A DNA stretch of 64,000 bases from NCBI GenBank assembly GCA_020637395.1, contig JACJWA010000001.1:1860001-1924000 (forward strand), in the 5' to 3' direction. Positions 7,860 through 16,006 of the stretch are shown here, piece by piece (position 1 is the stretch's first letter; each line of letters begins with the position of its first letter). Position numbers and translations under genes: made by a program. The notes beneath the pieces were generated by a model that was not told the origin of the DNA, ran no database searches, and saw only the letters and a program-made list of their open reading frames with translations. The stretch is from Calditrichota bacterium (lineage in GTDB: Bacteria; Electryoneota; RPQS01).

Positions 7860-10094
7860 CTATTCAATCAGATAGGGGCTACCGCCCAACGCGACGAGCC
7901 ACTTCTCACCCTCTTTTTGACCGGTCAGCAGAGCGTTTTCGTTGGCCGCTTGCCGGTTCACCAGAGCAAAGTAATCTTCACTGAAGAGAGAGACCTTGGC
8001 CGCCTGTGAGAGCAGAGCATCCAGATCAAGTTGCGCGAGGCTCGCGGCTATCCAGTAGTCGCCGCGCTTATAGAATGTCTCGCCGCCGATCACGCGAATA
8101 GTCTCGACGCGTCGGGTTTCGCCCGCCGCCATATTGCGCGCGCCGCGCACATGCAGACTTCCATCCGCCTCGGCCTTGAAGCCCGGCTGTTTGGTAACCA
8201 TCATTTCAGACATGGACATGGACTGTTCCTGCGCGACCTGTCCTGTGACTTCTACACGATCCATGGTGGCCTGACCGTCAATGAAGATGCGCGCTTCGCT
8301 GTTGCTTGCAAGCTTTTTGGTTTCATCGGCCAAATAGCTTGTATAAGGAGTCACGATGCCGTGGCGGCGCGCAAGCTCAATGATCTCGTCCACGAGCTCT
8401 TTGGAGTCCCCGCGCAAGCGAATCTCATTCAAGAGAAAGGCCACGCGCCGCTGCGCCCAGAGCTTTTCGATGAAGGTGAGACTCGCGCGGTCGTTGCGCG
8501 TGTTGATAGAAACCGGATAGGAGAACTCGCGGGCGCTGCCGTCATAGAGTCCCGTCAGGCTCAGCGTTGTGTTGGCCTGTGACTCGTTTCCGCGTGAGGA
8601 AATCCGCCCCACCTGCACAATCTGATCTCCTTCGAACAGATCTCCCAACTCGGAGGGCTGCGTGTCCCGAAGCTTGAATCCTTCCAGATTCATGGCCAGC
8701 GCGCTCATCACCGGATTCTTGACCTTCGCATAGAGGCTTGCCACTTTCGTTTCGATATTCTCTTCGGGCTTTACGTACGCCGTGCGTCCATTCTGATCAT
8801 TCGAGAGATTGTCCAACAAGCGGACGTTGACGTCGTATCCGACTCCAAAGCAGAACAATCTGGCGCGAGTATCATTCCCATCGCGCGTGTCCCGGATGAT
8901 GCGCTGCTCATCGGTGATGCCCACGGTCGGAAGTCCGTCGGTCAGGAAGAAGACGTACGCGGGCCGGGTCGGCATCGTTTCCAGAGAGGCCTGCCGCGAC
9001 GCATTGTTCAAGACGGACATCGCTTCATGCAGCGCGTCATGAATATTCGTGCCGCCGCCCGCTTCGATGCGCGAGATTTCAGCCAATGCATCGCGGCGAT
9101 TGTCCGCCGTGGCTAACCTCATTCCATCAAAGCACGATTCCACCGCGTCATTATAGGTGATGACGTCAAAGCGATCTTCGGGATTCAGATTTTCCACGAC
9201 AAAACGCGCCGCATCGCGCGCCTGAATGATCTTTTCGCCGCTCATCGAACCCGAGCGGTCCAATACCAGCACAATATCTTTTGCCAGAGGCGATTCCGAC
9301 GTTTTCGAGGGACTCGGCGAGACCAGCAGCATGTAGTAGCCGTCCTTGCCGCGCTCCGGGAAATAGCTCAAAAGCGTCGCACCGATTTCCGAGTTATCTT
9401 CGCGCCACAGCACGGTGAAATCAGTGGTCGGAACGCCGTTCCTGCTTTCGTAACGCACGACTGCGGATGTTGGCGAACGCTGATCAATGTCTAAATCCAG
9501 CGTCGGAGAGTAGATCGTCGCCAGCGGAGCAATGCCCTCGATGTCGGCTATCACTTTGATCTCTTCGACCGGTCCGCCCGAGTGCCGTGCCGTCGCCAAC
9601 GGATAGCTTAATTCGGTCAGATCACCGTCGCGCAGGCAAATCTGGTCATAGTGCAGCGACACCTTAACAGGCTTGCCCGGCTGCAGAGGAAATGCGGACA
9701 ACCTGAAGAGACCTTCACCAGCGTATTCAAGCAGAGCGGGATCCCGCTGGCGGCGCACGATGTCTTCATAGTAGCGGCGCGCATCGTCGACAGAGAGCAA
9801 TTCACCCTGCATTTCTTTTCCGTCCACAGTCAATGTCAGTGAACTGACAGCCGCGTCCTGCGGCAGCGGAAACAGATAGTCTGCCTCAAACATTCGTCCG
9901 CAAGTGTTCAGCAGTGTTTCCGTGACGGTCACAGATGCAACCTGGCTGCGCACGCGCATATCCACGTGGCGGGATTCGATCTTCCACGCGGCGCGCGGTT
10001 CCGAAGGAGGCATGGGTCGAGGCAGCACAAGTTGGGCGTGAGCTGCCGAGACGATGCAGAGCGACCAAGCAAGAGTGAGCAGAAAGCGTTTCAT
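7860..10094 (-). CDS. Secreted VIT and von Willebrand factor A domain protein
   Basis: A 744-residue protein with signal peptide MKRFLLTLAWSLCIVSAAHA and a good GGAGG eight bases before the ATG. Residues about 30-165 form a VIT (vault/inter-alpha-trypsin) domain (SRHVDMRVRSQVASVTVTET, FEADYLFPLPQDAAVSSL). Residues about 275-455 form a VWA domain with an intact MIDAS: DRSGSMS, and the threonine loop AGGGTNIHDAL and DGLPT. The remaining C-terminal 290 residues are beta-rich and carry a conserved helix region ending in RHGIVTPYTSYL, typical of bacterial ITIH-like proteins. Such proteins usually mediate adhesion or envelope stress functions. It has no T9SS sorting domain. It appears monocistronic. 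Confidence 0.88.
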   Translation of the reverse strand: MKRFLLTLAWSLCIVSAAHAQLVLPRPMPPSEPRAAWKIESRHVDMRVRSQVASVTVTETLLNTCGRMFEADYLFPLPQDAAVSSLTLTVDGKEMQGELLSVDDARRYYEDIVRRQRDPALLEYAGEGLFRLSAFPLQPGKPVKVSLHYDQICLRDGDLTELSYPLATARHSGGPVEEIKVIADIEGIAPLATIYSPTLDLDIDQRSPTSAVVRYESRNGVPTTDFTVLWREDNSEIGATLLSYFPERGKDGYYMLLVSPSPSKTSESPLAKDIVLVLDRSGSMSGEKIIQARDAARFVVENLNPEDRFDVITYNDAVESCFDGMRLATADNRRDALAEISRIEAGGGTNIHDALHEAMSVLNNASRQASLETMPTRPAYVFFLTDGLPTVGITDEQRIIRDTRDGNDTRARLFCFGVGYDVNVRLLDNLSNDQNGRTAYVKPEENIETKVASLYAKVKNPVMSALAMNLEGFKLRDTQPSELGDLFEGDQIVQVGRISSRGNESQANTTLSLTGLYDGSAREFSYPVSINTRNDRASLTFIEKLWAQRRVAFLLNEIRLRGDSKELVDEIIELARRHGIVTPYTSYLADETKKLASNSEARIFIDGQATMDRVEVTGQVAQEQSMSMSEMMVTKQPGFKAEADGSLHVRGARNMAAGETRRVETIRVIGGETFYKRGDYWIAASLAQLDLDALLSQAAKVSLFSEDYFALVNRQAANENALLTGQKEGEKWLVALGGSPYLIE

Positions 10095-10497
10095 GGCAGG
10101 ACCTCCGTGAGACGAAAAACAGCCGGGACCTTAATGTTTATACACGCGAGCCATGACATTGGTTGCATGTTCCATGAATCCCTCTAAAAAGAGTTGATTG
10201 CTCCCTAACGTCCACTATCTCCTGTTCATGTGACAAAGTCGCTCATTTCGAATGAGACAGAGGCACTAAATCTGACCAATGAGGGCCTATTCTAAATTCC
10301 TTCTCTGTTCGAATTGCACACTCACAAGCAATTTTCTTGCGGTGGTTTGCCAATTTGAGAGGCAAGACGTAAAGCTTCAGAGGTTTGCGGACTCTCTTCT
10401 GCATTTGTATATTATCAGATGTTAATCATTGCTGGAACCGAGGGGCGGCACAAACCAATCCAATTCGCCGTGTCCCGCAGCATAGACCGGAGGCCGA
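10095..10497. other. 403-base intergenic region between divergent VWA and OFOR genes
   Basis: No gene is seen. It holds an operator-like palindrome CTCATT-TCG-AATGAG (10242-10256) and the promoter of the oxidoreductase operon (10385-10413). About 85 bases of leader follow that promoter, with no riboswitch recognised. Confidence 0.6.
10385..10413 (+). promoter_or_regulatory. Sigma-70 promoter of the 2-oxoacid:ferredoxin oxidoreductase operon
   Basis: TTGCGG (10385-10390) and TATATT (10408-10413) are separated by 17 bases, matching the spacing and -10 of the other promoters in the window. The first gene starts at 10498. Confidence 0.45.
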
Positions 10498-10737
10498 ATG
10501 TCTGAACCTACCACACCCAGCGTCGAAATTGTTCCTCATCTCTGCAAAGCATGCCAGCGCTGTATCGAGGTCTGCAAACCGGGCGTTATCGAAACAAATC
10601 TCGAACGCGCATTCAATGAATTGGGCTACCAGTGGGTAGAATACAAGGGAGACGGCTGCACGGGCTGCGGCGCGTGCTTCTATGCTTGCCCTGAACCCGG
10701 TGCCGTGATCGTCTTCAAGAAAGGCACCGCGGCCTGA
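10498..10737 (+). CDS. 2-oxoacid:ferredoxin oxidoreductase, ferredoxin-like delta subunit
   Basis: A 79-residue protein with two 4Fe-4S motifs: CKACQRCIEVCKP (about 15-27) and CTGCGACFYACPEP (about 52-65). It is the small electron-carrying subunit of a four-domain 2-oxoacid:ferredoxin oxidoreductase, passing electrons from the TPP centre to free ferredoxin. GGAGG lies seven bases before the ATG. The alpha subunit follows after 17 bases. Confidence 0.9.
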   Translation: MSEPTTPSVEIVPHLCKACQRCIEVCKPGVIETNLERAFNELGYQWVEYKGDGCTGCGACFYACPEPGAVIVFKKGTAA

Positions 10738-10754
10738 GCCGAGGACATTAGACT

Positions 10755-11798
10755 ATGGAACTTATCAAAGCAAACGAAGCCGTCGTGAAGGCGGCGATCC
10801 TCGCCGGGTGCACACAGTACTACGGCTATCCCATCACTCCCGCGTCCGAAGTGGCGATGGCCGCCGCGAAGTATTTGCCCAAAGTCGGCGGAACTTTCTT
10901 GCAGGCCGAGTCTGAAGTTGCGGCAATCAACATGGTGTACGGCGCCGCCGGTGCCGGAGCACGCGTGATGACCGCGTCGTCCGGACCGGGAATTTCGCTC
11001 AAGCAGGAAGGCATCTCATACATCGCCGCCGCGGAGCTTCCGTGTGTGATCATTGACGTGATGCGCGCCGGACCCGGATTAGGCAACATCTGGCCCGAAC
11101 AGGGCGACTATATGCAAGTTGTTCATGGCGGCGGGCACGGCAACTACAAGTCACTGGTCTTTCTGCCGAACTGCGCGCAGGAGATGGCGGATCTGACGAT
11201 TCTCGCGTTTGACCTTGCGGACAAGTACCGCATTCCGGCCTACATTCTGACCGATGCCTACATCGGACAGATGATGGAACCCGTGCAGTTTCCCAAGCAA
11301 CGCGCGCATCCGCCGCGCAAGCCGTGGGCGCTCTATGCGGATCATGATTCGAAAGATCATCTCGTTTCTTCGATTCACATGAGCACGGAAGATCTGGAAA
11401 GTCACAATGTGCATCTGCAAAATAAGTACGCAGAGCTTGAGGCGAATGAGGTGCGCTACCAGGATGTTGAAGTGGATGACGCGGAGCTTGTGATGATCGG
11501 TTACGGATTCATCTCAAGGCTGCTGTTGTCGGTCGTTCAGGACTTGCGCAGAGAAGGCCACAAGATCGGCATGCTGCGTCCGATCACGGCATTTCCCTTC
11601 CCGTCGGTGCACATCGAAGAGCTCGCGGACAAAGGCAAGACGTTCTTGATGGTGGAGCTGTCCAACGGGCAAATGCTGCGCGACGTGCAGCTGGCAGTGG
11701 GCCGCAAGACTCCGGTGCATTTTTACAACCGCATGGGCGGCATGGTGCCTTCAGTCGAAGAGCTGAAAACCGTCGCGCTGCGCTATCTGAAGAAGTAG
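10755..11798 (+). CDS. vorB: 2-oxoacid:ferredoxin oxidoreductase subunit alpha (VorB type)
   Basis: A 347-residue alpha subunit. It shows the pyrimidine-binding start (IKANEAVVKAAILAGCTQYYGYPITPASE), the catalytic-glutamate region (FLQAESEVAAINMVYGAAGAGAR) and TASSGPGISLKQEGISY. The length and the short N terminus match the VorB/KorA subfamily, which oxidatively decarboxylates branched 2-oxoacids or 2-oxoglutarate to acyl-CoA with reduction of ferredoxin. The substrate cannot be decided from the sequence alone. The beta-gamma fusion follows after nine bases and begins with its own GGAGGA site. Confidence 0.88.
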   Translation: MELIKANEAVVKAAILAGCTQYYGYPITPASEVAMAAAKYLPKVGGTFLQAESEVAAINMVYGAAGAGARVMTASSGPGISLKQEGISYIAAAELPCVIIDVMRAGPGLGNIWPEQGDYMQVVHGGGHGNYKSLVFLPNCAQEMADLTILAFDLADKYRIPAYILTDAYIGQMMEPVQFPKQRAHPPRKPWALYADHDSKDHLVSSIHMSTEDLESHNVHLQNKYAELEANEVRYQDVEVDDAELVMIGYGFISRLLLSVVQDLRREGHKIGMLRPITAFPFPSVHIEELADKGKTFLMVELSNGQMLRDVQLAVGRKTPVHFYNRMGGMVPSVEELKTVALRYLKK

Positions 11799-11807
11799 GA
11801 GGATACG

Positions 11808-13268
11808 ATGTCGCAACAAGTTCTGGAAAAACCGCATTCCTTCTACGAGAAGTTTGATCGCAAGGGCGGACCGCAGAAAACCACGCACTATTGCCCCGGC
11901 TGCGGCCACGGCAACGTGCACAAGCTGATTGCTGAGACGATTGACGAGATGGGCCTCGCGGATCGGACTGTGTTCATTTCGCCGGTCGGCTGTTCAGTGT
12001 TTGCCTACTACTATTTCGATGTTGGAAATATTCAGGCCGCGCACGGCCGCGCGCCTGCGGTGGGCACGGGCGTCAAGCGCACGCGCCACAATTCCATCGT
12101 CATTTCCTATCAGGGTGACGGGGACCTGGCTTCGATCGGCACCGCAGAGATTATTCATGCGGCGAATCGCGGCGAGCAGATGACCGTGTTCTTCATCAAC
12201 AACGGTATTTACGGCATGACGGGCGGACAGATGGCCGCGACCAGCTTGTTGGGCCAGAAGACCGCGACGACTCCCTATGGCCGCACCGTCGAAAATGAAG
12301 GCTATCCGATTCACATGGCCGAAGTGATTGCCACGCTGGAAGCTCCGGTGTTTGTGGCGCGCACGCATCTCGCGGATCTCAAGGGCATTATGAACACGCG
12401 CAAGTGCGTCCGCAAAGCCGTGCAAGCGCAGGTCGAAGGCAAGGGCTTTACGTTCGTCGAGATTCTTTCGCCGTGTCCCACGGGTTGGAAGATGGACACG
12501 CACACATCGTGCGAATACATTGTGGACAAGATGCTTCCGGTGTTCCCGGACAAGGTCTTCAAGGACTTGATCGCGGAACGCGAGAGCTACGTGCGGCCGG
12601 ACGTTGATCCAACCGACGAAGAAGTTCTGGATGCCCTCGACTTGGGCCAGTTGGGCGAGCCTTTCCCCAAGGATCAGAACTTCCTCGACAACTTCCCGAC
12701 GATGAACTTCAAGTTCGCGGGATTTGGTGGACAGGGCGTTCTGACCGCAGGAGCAATTCTCGCTGCCGTGGGTATGCAGGAACATCTTCAGGTCTCGTGG
12801 ATTCCGTCTTACGGACCGGAGATGCGCGGAGGTACGGCCAATGCTTCGGTCGTGCTTTCGAACAAGCCGGTCGGTTCTCCGATGGTGGTCAAGCCCGACG
12901 TGCTGGCGGTGATGAACGATCCTTCGATGGACGCGTTCGAAGAGACGATCGCGCCCGGAGGTCTGATGATTGTGAACAGCACGATCATTACGCGCAAGGC
13001 GAAGCGCACAGACATTGAAACGCTCTACATTCCGCTGACGCAGATTGCCGATGACATGGGACTCAAGGCCGCAGCCAATATGGTGCTGCTGGGAGCATAT
13101 CTCGAGTACAGCAAGCTGCTGCCGGTGGATCATCTGAAGCAAATCGTTCCGCGCGGAATCAAGCGCAAGCAGCTCGGCGATCAGAACATCGAAGCCGTTG
13201 AAGCCGGAGCGAAGTGGGTGCGCGAGAACGTCGGCGCGCGCAAAGCGGAAGCCGCCGTCACTGCGTGA
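11808..13268 (+). CDS. 2-oxoacid:ferredoxin oxidoreductase beta-gamma fusion subunit
   Basis: A 486-residue protein joining two subunits that are usually separate. Residues about 15-265 are the TPP-binding beta subunit: HYCPGCGHGNVH, SPVGCSVFAYYYFD, and the TPP/Mg motif starting GDGDLASIGTAE and ending FFINN, followed by GIYGMTGGQMA. After a linker, residues about 300-475 are the gamma domain: FKFAGFGGQGVLTAGAILA, SYGPEMRGGTANASV, and ADDMGLKAAANMVLLG. With the delta and alpha genes before it, the locus encodes a complete enzyme in three polypeptides. The fusion fixes beta and gamma at equal amounts. The stop is followed by a strong terminator. Confidence 0.9.
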   Translation: MSQQVLEKPHSFYEKFDRKGGPQKTTHYCPGCGHGNVHKLIAETIDEMGLADRTVFISPVGCSVFAYYYFDVGNIQAAHGRAPAVGTGVKRTRHNSIVISYQGDGDLASIGTAEIIHAANRGEQMTVFFINNGIYGMTGGQMAATSLLGQKTATTPYGRTVENEGYPIHMAEVIATLEAPVFVARTHLADLKGIMNTRKCVRKAVQAQVEGKGFTFVEILSPCPTGWKMDTHTSCEYIVDKMLPVFPDKVFKDLIAERESYVRPDVDPTDEEVLDALDLGQLGEPFPKDQNFLDNFPTMNFKFAGFGGQGVLTAGAILAAVGMQEHLQVSWIPSYGPEMRGGTANASVVLSNKPVGSPMVVKPDVLAVMNDPSMDAFEETIAPGGLMIVNSTIITRKAKRTDIETLYIPLTQIADDMGLKAAANMVLLGAYLEYSKLLPVDHLKQIVPRGIKRKQLGDQNIEAVEAGAKWVRENVGARKAEAAVTA

Positions 13269-13292
13269 TCATCGCTTCACTTGACAATTGGA

Positions 13293-13316
13293 AGGGCCGC
13301 CCAGTTGGGCGGCCCT
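13293..13316. terminator. Bidirectional intrinsic terminator
   Basis: An 11-bp perfect stem of GC-rich arms (13293-13303 and 13306-13316) with a 2-base loop is followed by CTTCATTTC on the plus strand. It separates the convergent OFOR operon and the 13340-14434 gene. Confidence 0.8.
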
Positions 13317-13339
13317 CTTCATTTCAATCTCGAATGAGA

Positions 13340-14434
13340 TCAGTTTCCCGGTCCCACTCGTCCGCGGCCCCAGATACGCATCGTGCCATTGAGCGGCGCT
13401 GAATACGGCACTTCGACTTGTACAGCAAACGGATAGTCTGGCACGCCGCCATCCACGTATGGATGCTGACCGCCATAGATGCCAATATCCGCCGCTGATC
13501 CGTCCAAATCGAACGGCGAAGCCGGATTTCCTGCGTCACTCAGCACAGATCCTGTCGGCAGATGAAAGTCGCAGCTGCGGATTGTTTCATAGCTGATGTT
13601 CGTGAATTCCGATGAGTCCGCGAGCACACCGGTTCCGCCGGGAGGAGGATAGCTCGCTTCGGAGTAGCTGCAATAGCTGTAGGTTATGTTCGAAGAGTAG
13701 GAGTGAGAGTAGTTCCCGCGAAGAACAAACGACGAATTCTCAAACACACCGGCAATTGCGCCGCCGACCGTGTTTTGAGTATAGTTGTACGTCACCAGAG
13801 CACAGTGTTTCGCCAATAGTGTGCTGCCGCTGGTTCCGCCAAATGAGCCGATGTTGTACGTGAAGCCGTGGAGTACGCAAGATGTGAGCTCAATGTGACA
13901 ATTGGAGCGATAGCAGATCCCCCAGCGCACGTTGGGATCTTGACTGCCCGTCTGGCAGATTGTGCTCTGCACAATGTCCACGATGGCGCCTTCGCCCACC
14001 CAGATACCGGACGCGTAGAGACCCGAATGTGTGTTCTCAACATAACATCTCCAGAGAAATATCCGCTCCGCGCCACTGTGAATCCGAACAACCGCGGCAA
14101 GCGAATCGTTATTGCTCGCTGCCGCCGCTCGAGTCCATATGCTGCGTAACTCCGTGCTGTCTGCCGACGCAAGCACTTCGACAACTCCCGCAACCAGCAC
14201 ACCCTCGCCCACTCCGGTTCCGGTGCCCGAGCCGATAATCACCAGCTTCTTGTCCACGGTGAAACCGTTGTACGCTCCCGCCATGATCAAGATTGTGTCG
14301 CCCGGAGCCGTTGCCGTGATCGCGGTCGAGATTTGGCTATACGGTTGACTGCCGTCGCTTGCGACCTTCAAGACACTTGCTTGAGAGATCACTATGCTCA
14401 CGGCGAGCATGAGTAAGAAGCAAATACTTCGCAT
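13340..14434 (-). CDS. Secreted right-handed beta-helix protein
   Basis: A 364-residue protein with signal peptide MRSICFLLMLAVSIVISQAS. Residues about 22-310 look like a parallel beta-helix of the pectate-lyase fold: the entry LKVASDGSQPYSQISTAI and GDTILIMAGAYNGFTVDKKLVIIGSG is the usual capping strand, then rungs rich in N, S and short beta strands (TICQTGSQDPN, CYRSNCHIELTSCVLHGF). A typical end-of-helix phrase, AGNPASPFDLDGSAADIGIYGG, occurs near residue 320. No catalytic residues can be assigned, and there is no T9SS sorting module. Its Shine-Dalgarno sequence (GAGGA) lies inside the end of the upstream gene, two bases before the ATG, so the pair is coupled. Confidence 0.78.
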   Translation of the reverse strand: MRSICFLLMLAVSIVISQASVLKVASDGSQPYSQISTAITATAPGDTILIMAGAYNGFTVDKKLVIIGSGTGTGVGEGVLVAGVVEVLASADSTELRSIWTRAAAASNNDSLAAVVRIHSGAERIFLWRCYVENTHSGLYASGIWVGEGAIVDIVQSTICQTGSQDPNVRWGICYRSNCHIELTSCVLHGFTYNIGSFGGTSGSTLLAKHCALVTYNYTQNTVGGAIAGVFENSSFVLRGNYSHSYSSNITYSYCSYSEASYPPPGGTGVLADSSEFTNISYETIRSCDFHLPTGSVLSDAGNPASPFDLDGSAADIGIYGGQHPYVDGGVPDYPFAVQVEVPYSAPLNGTMRIWGRGRVGPGN

Positions 14435-14436
14435 GT

Positions 14437-15657
14437 CTATTCCTCATTCCTATAATATGATGTTGCTCTGGAGAATACGGCAGGCTCCGCGCAGGGCTCG
14501 GGCGCAATCTGCAACGCACTAACCCGATACAGAAGCAGCGCGTTTGCCGGTGTCAAGTCCAAGAGTGTGTCCGGCGCTTCCACCGTCAAATAGTTCGTAA
14601 ACGTACCCGTGGTCAATGAATCAAAGTGCACGTGATACTCGATGGCTTCCGGGAATTTCGTCCACACCAGACGAACCTTCTTATCCGGAGTCTCCACGAC
14701 GCTGCATGCGAGATGCGCCTCCACCACCTGCACCGTGTCATAGGAGGTTTCGGTCCACACACTTGCCGCATCACGCGCGCGCACTCCGATGACATGTTGC
14801 CCCAGCGAGAAGTCGGCACTAATATATCGGCGCATGAGTTCATCGGGATCATCAAACATACCATCCTCGGGAAGCAGCGGACAACCATTGCCAAGTCCCG
14901 GGTCCACGTCCACAAAGAACTCTCCTCCGACGATGCGATCTTCGCCGCCGTCCACGGCCGGTCCGATACGCAGAGTGTTCTCGGTCGGGAATGTCCAGAC
15001 ACCGCCGCCGCGAAAGCGCAAATACACCGTATGAAATCCCGTGCCCGCTGCCGCAACTTCGACCGTCGAGTCATACGCCGCGACGTCGGTGCCGTAGCCC
15101 ACATTCACGGGAACTCCGTTGCCTTCGCCGGGGTCTGAATCAAAGAATGCTTCAGCGCCGTCAATTAATGCGCTGCCCAAACGCAGAGTTCGCTTTGCCG
15201 GAACCGACCAGGTTCCGCCGCTATGAACCCGAACATTGAAATCATGGAATCCGCGGCCAATGTCCGGCACGGAAAAGTCCGCAAGATTGATCACGCCGTC
15301 GGATGCAACGGAGACCGGAGTTCCGTTTCCAACACCAGGATCTGAGTCAAAGAAGGCTTCCGCCTGATCAAACTCCGTTCCCACTCCCACGCGCACTCTT
15401 CTGACAACCGGCTCGCCCCAGACTCCGTCGTCACGCTGCATGCGTACATACAGCTCATGCACTCCGGGGCTCAGCCCAGAGGTTGCGATGTCGCCGTCTA
15501 TCAGAACTTCTTCGCCGGAAACCACGGTGATCGGAATGCCGTTTCCCTGGCCGGGATCCATATCGAAGTAGTATTCCACGGCGGTGACTGAATGCAACTG
15601 AGACAGCGCAAAGAGCGGACAGAAGAGCATCACACCAACGACAGATGATATTCTCAT
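14437..15657 (-). CDS. Secreted protein with four FDxDPGxGNG repeats
   Basis: A 406-residue protein; ATG 15657 is preferred over GTG 15663 because GAGGTGA sits directly before it. A signal peptide (MRISSVVGVMLFCPLFALS) is followed by four repeats of about 75-90 residues. Each starts with the signature (A/E)(E/Y)(A/F)FFDxDPGxGNG(I/T/V)P and ends in an HxxxVRxxxxGVW strand (YYFDMDPGQGNGIPI, AFFDSDPGVGNGTPV, AFFDSDPGEGNGVPV, FFVDVDPGLGNGCPL). The acidic DxDPG turns look like calcium sites. A C-terminal FnIII-like module (about 315-400) follows. Such repeats are seen in Bacteroidetes surface proteins of unknown role. Confidence 0.8.
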   Translation of the reverse strand: MRISSVVGVMLFCPLFALSQLHSVTAVEYYFDMDPGQGNGIPITVVSGEEVLIDGDIATSGLSPGVHELYVRMQRDDGVWGEPVVRRVRVGVGTEFDQAEAFFDSDPGVGNGTPVSVASDGVINLADFSVPDIGRGFHDFNVRVHSGGTWSVPAKRTLRLGSALIDGAEAFFDSDPGEGNGVPVNVGYGTDVAAYDSTVEVAAAGTGFHTVYLRFRGGGVWTFPTENTLRIGPAVDGGEDRIVGGEFFVDVDPGLGNGCPLLPEDGMFDDPDELMRRYISADFSLGQHVIGVRARDAASVWTETSYDTVQVVEAHLACSVVETPDKKVRLVWTKFPEAIEYHVHFDSLTTGTFTNYLTVEAPDTLLDLTPANALLLYRVSALQIAPEPCAEPAVFSRATSYYRNEE

Positions 15658-16006
15658 GCTCACCTCGTTTCTCTATAAATATGTCCAGTATTGCTCGAAT
15701 ATGTTACAGGAAAATATAGAGCACAGATGTTGCGCCGTCAAGACATCCCGTATCGCACTCGTAACAAAGTCACCCGTTCAATCGGGAATGATCAATGAGC
15801 ATTGCCGCGATTGCAAACGGAGATGAGCACAGGTCCCTTTTGACCTCTTCCCGAGAGAAATCTCATGCGACAATGTGGGTCAATTGATTTTTGGTGCGAT
15901 GGCATACAAAAAAGCAGAAGGACGCCTTGCGGCGTCCTTCTTCAGAATGGTTTCGTGTCTCAGTCCTGATTACTCAGACCTGAGCTCTGCACTCTCTGAC
16001 GTGGTC
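15658..16006. other. Intergenic region with a terminator
   Basis: About 350 bases without a gene. Bases 15658-15890 should contain the promoter of the repeat-protein pair, but no clear hexamers were found. Bases 15905-15941 are the maeB terminator. Confidence 0.5.
15905..15941 (-). terminator. Intrinsic terminator of maeB
   Basis: An 11-bp stem (15916-15926 with 15931-15941) and a GCTTTTTTG tract on the minus strand lie about 65 bases past the maeB stop. Confidence 0.85.

Noticed and set aside
10242..10256. CTCATT-TCG-AATGAG as a specific operator.
   Set aside because: It is short, not close to a recognisable promoter element, and has no second copy; it is noted only as a palindrome.
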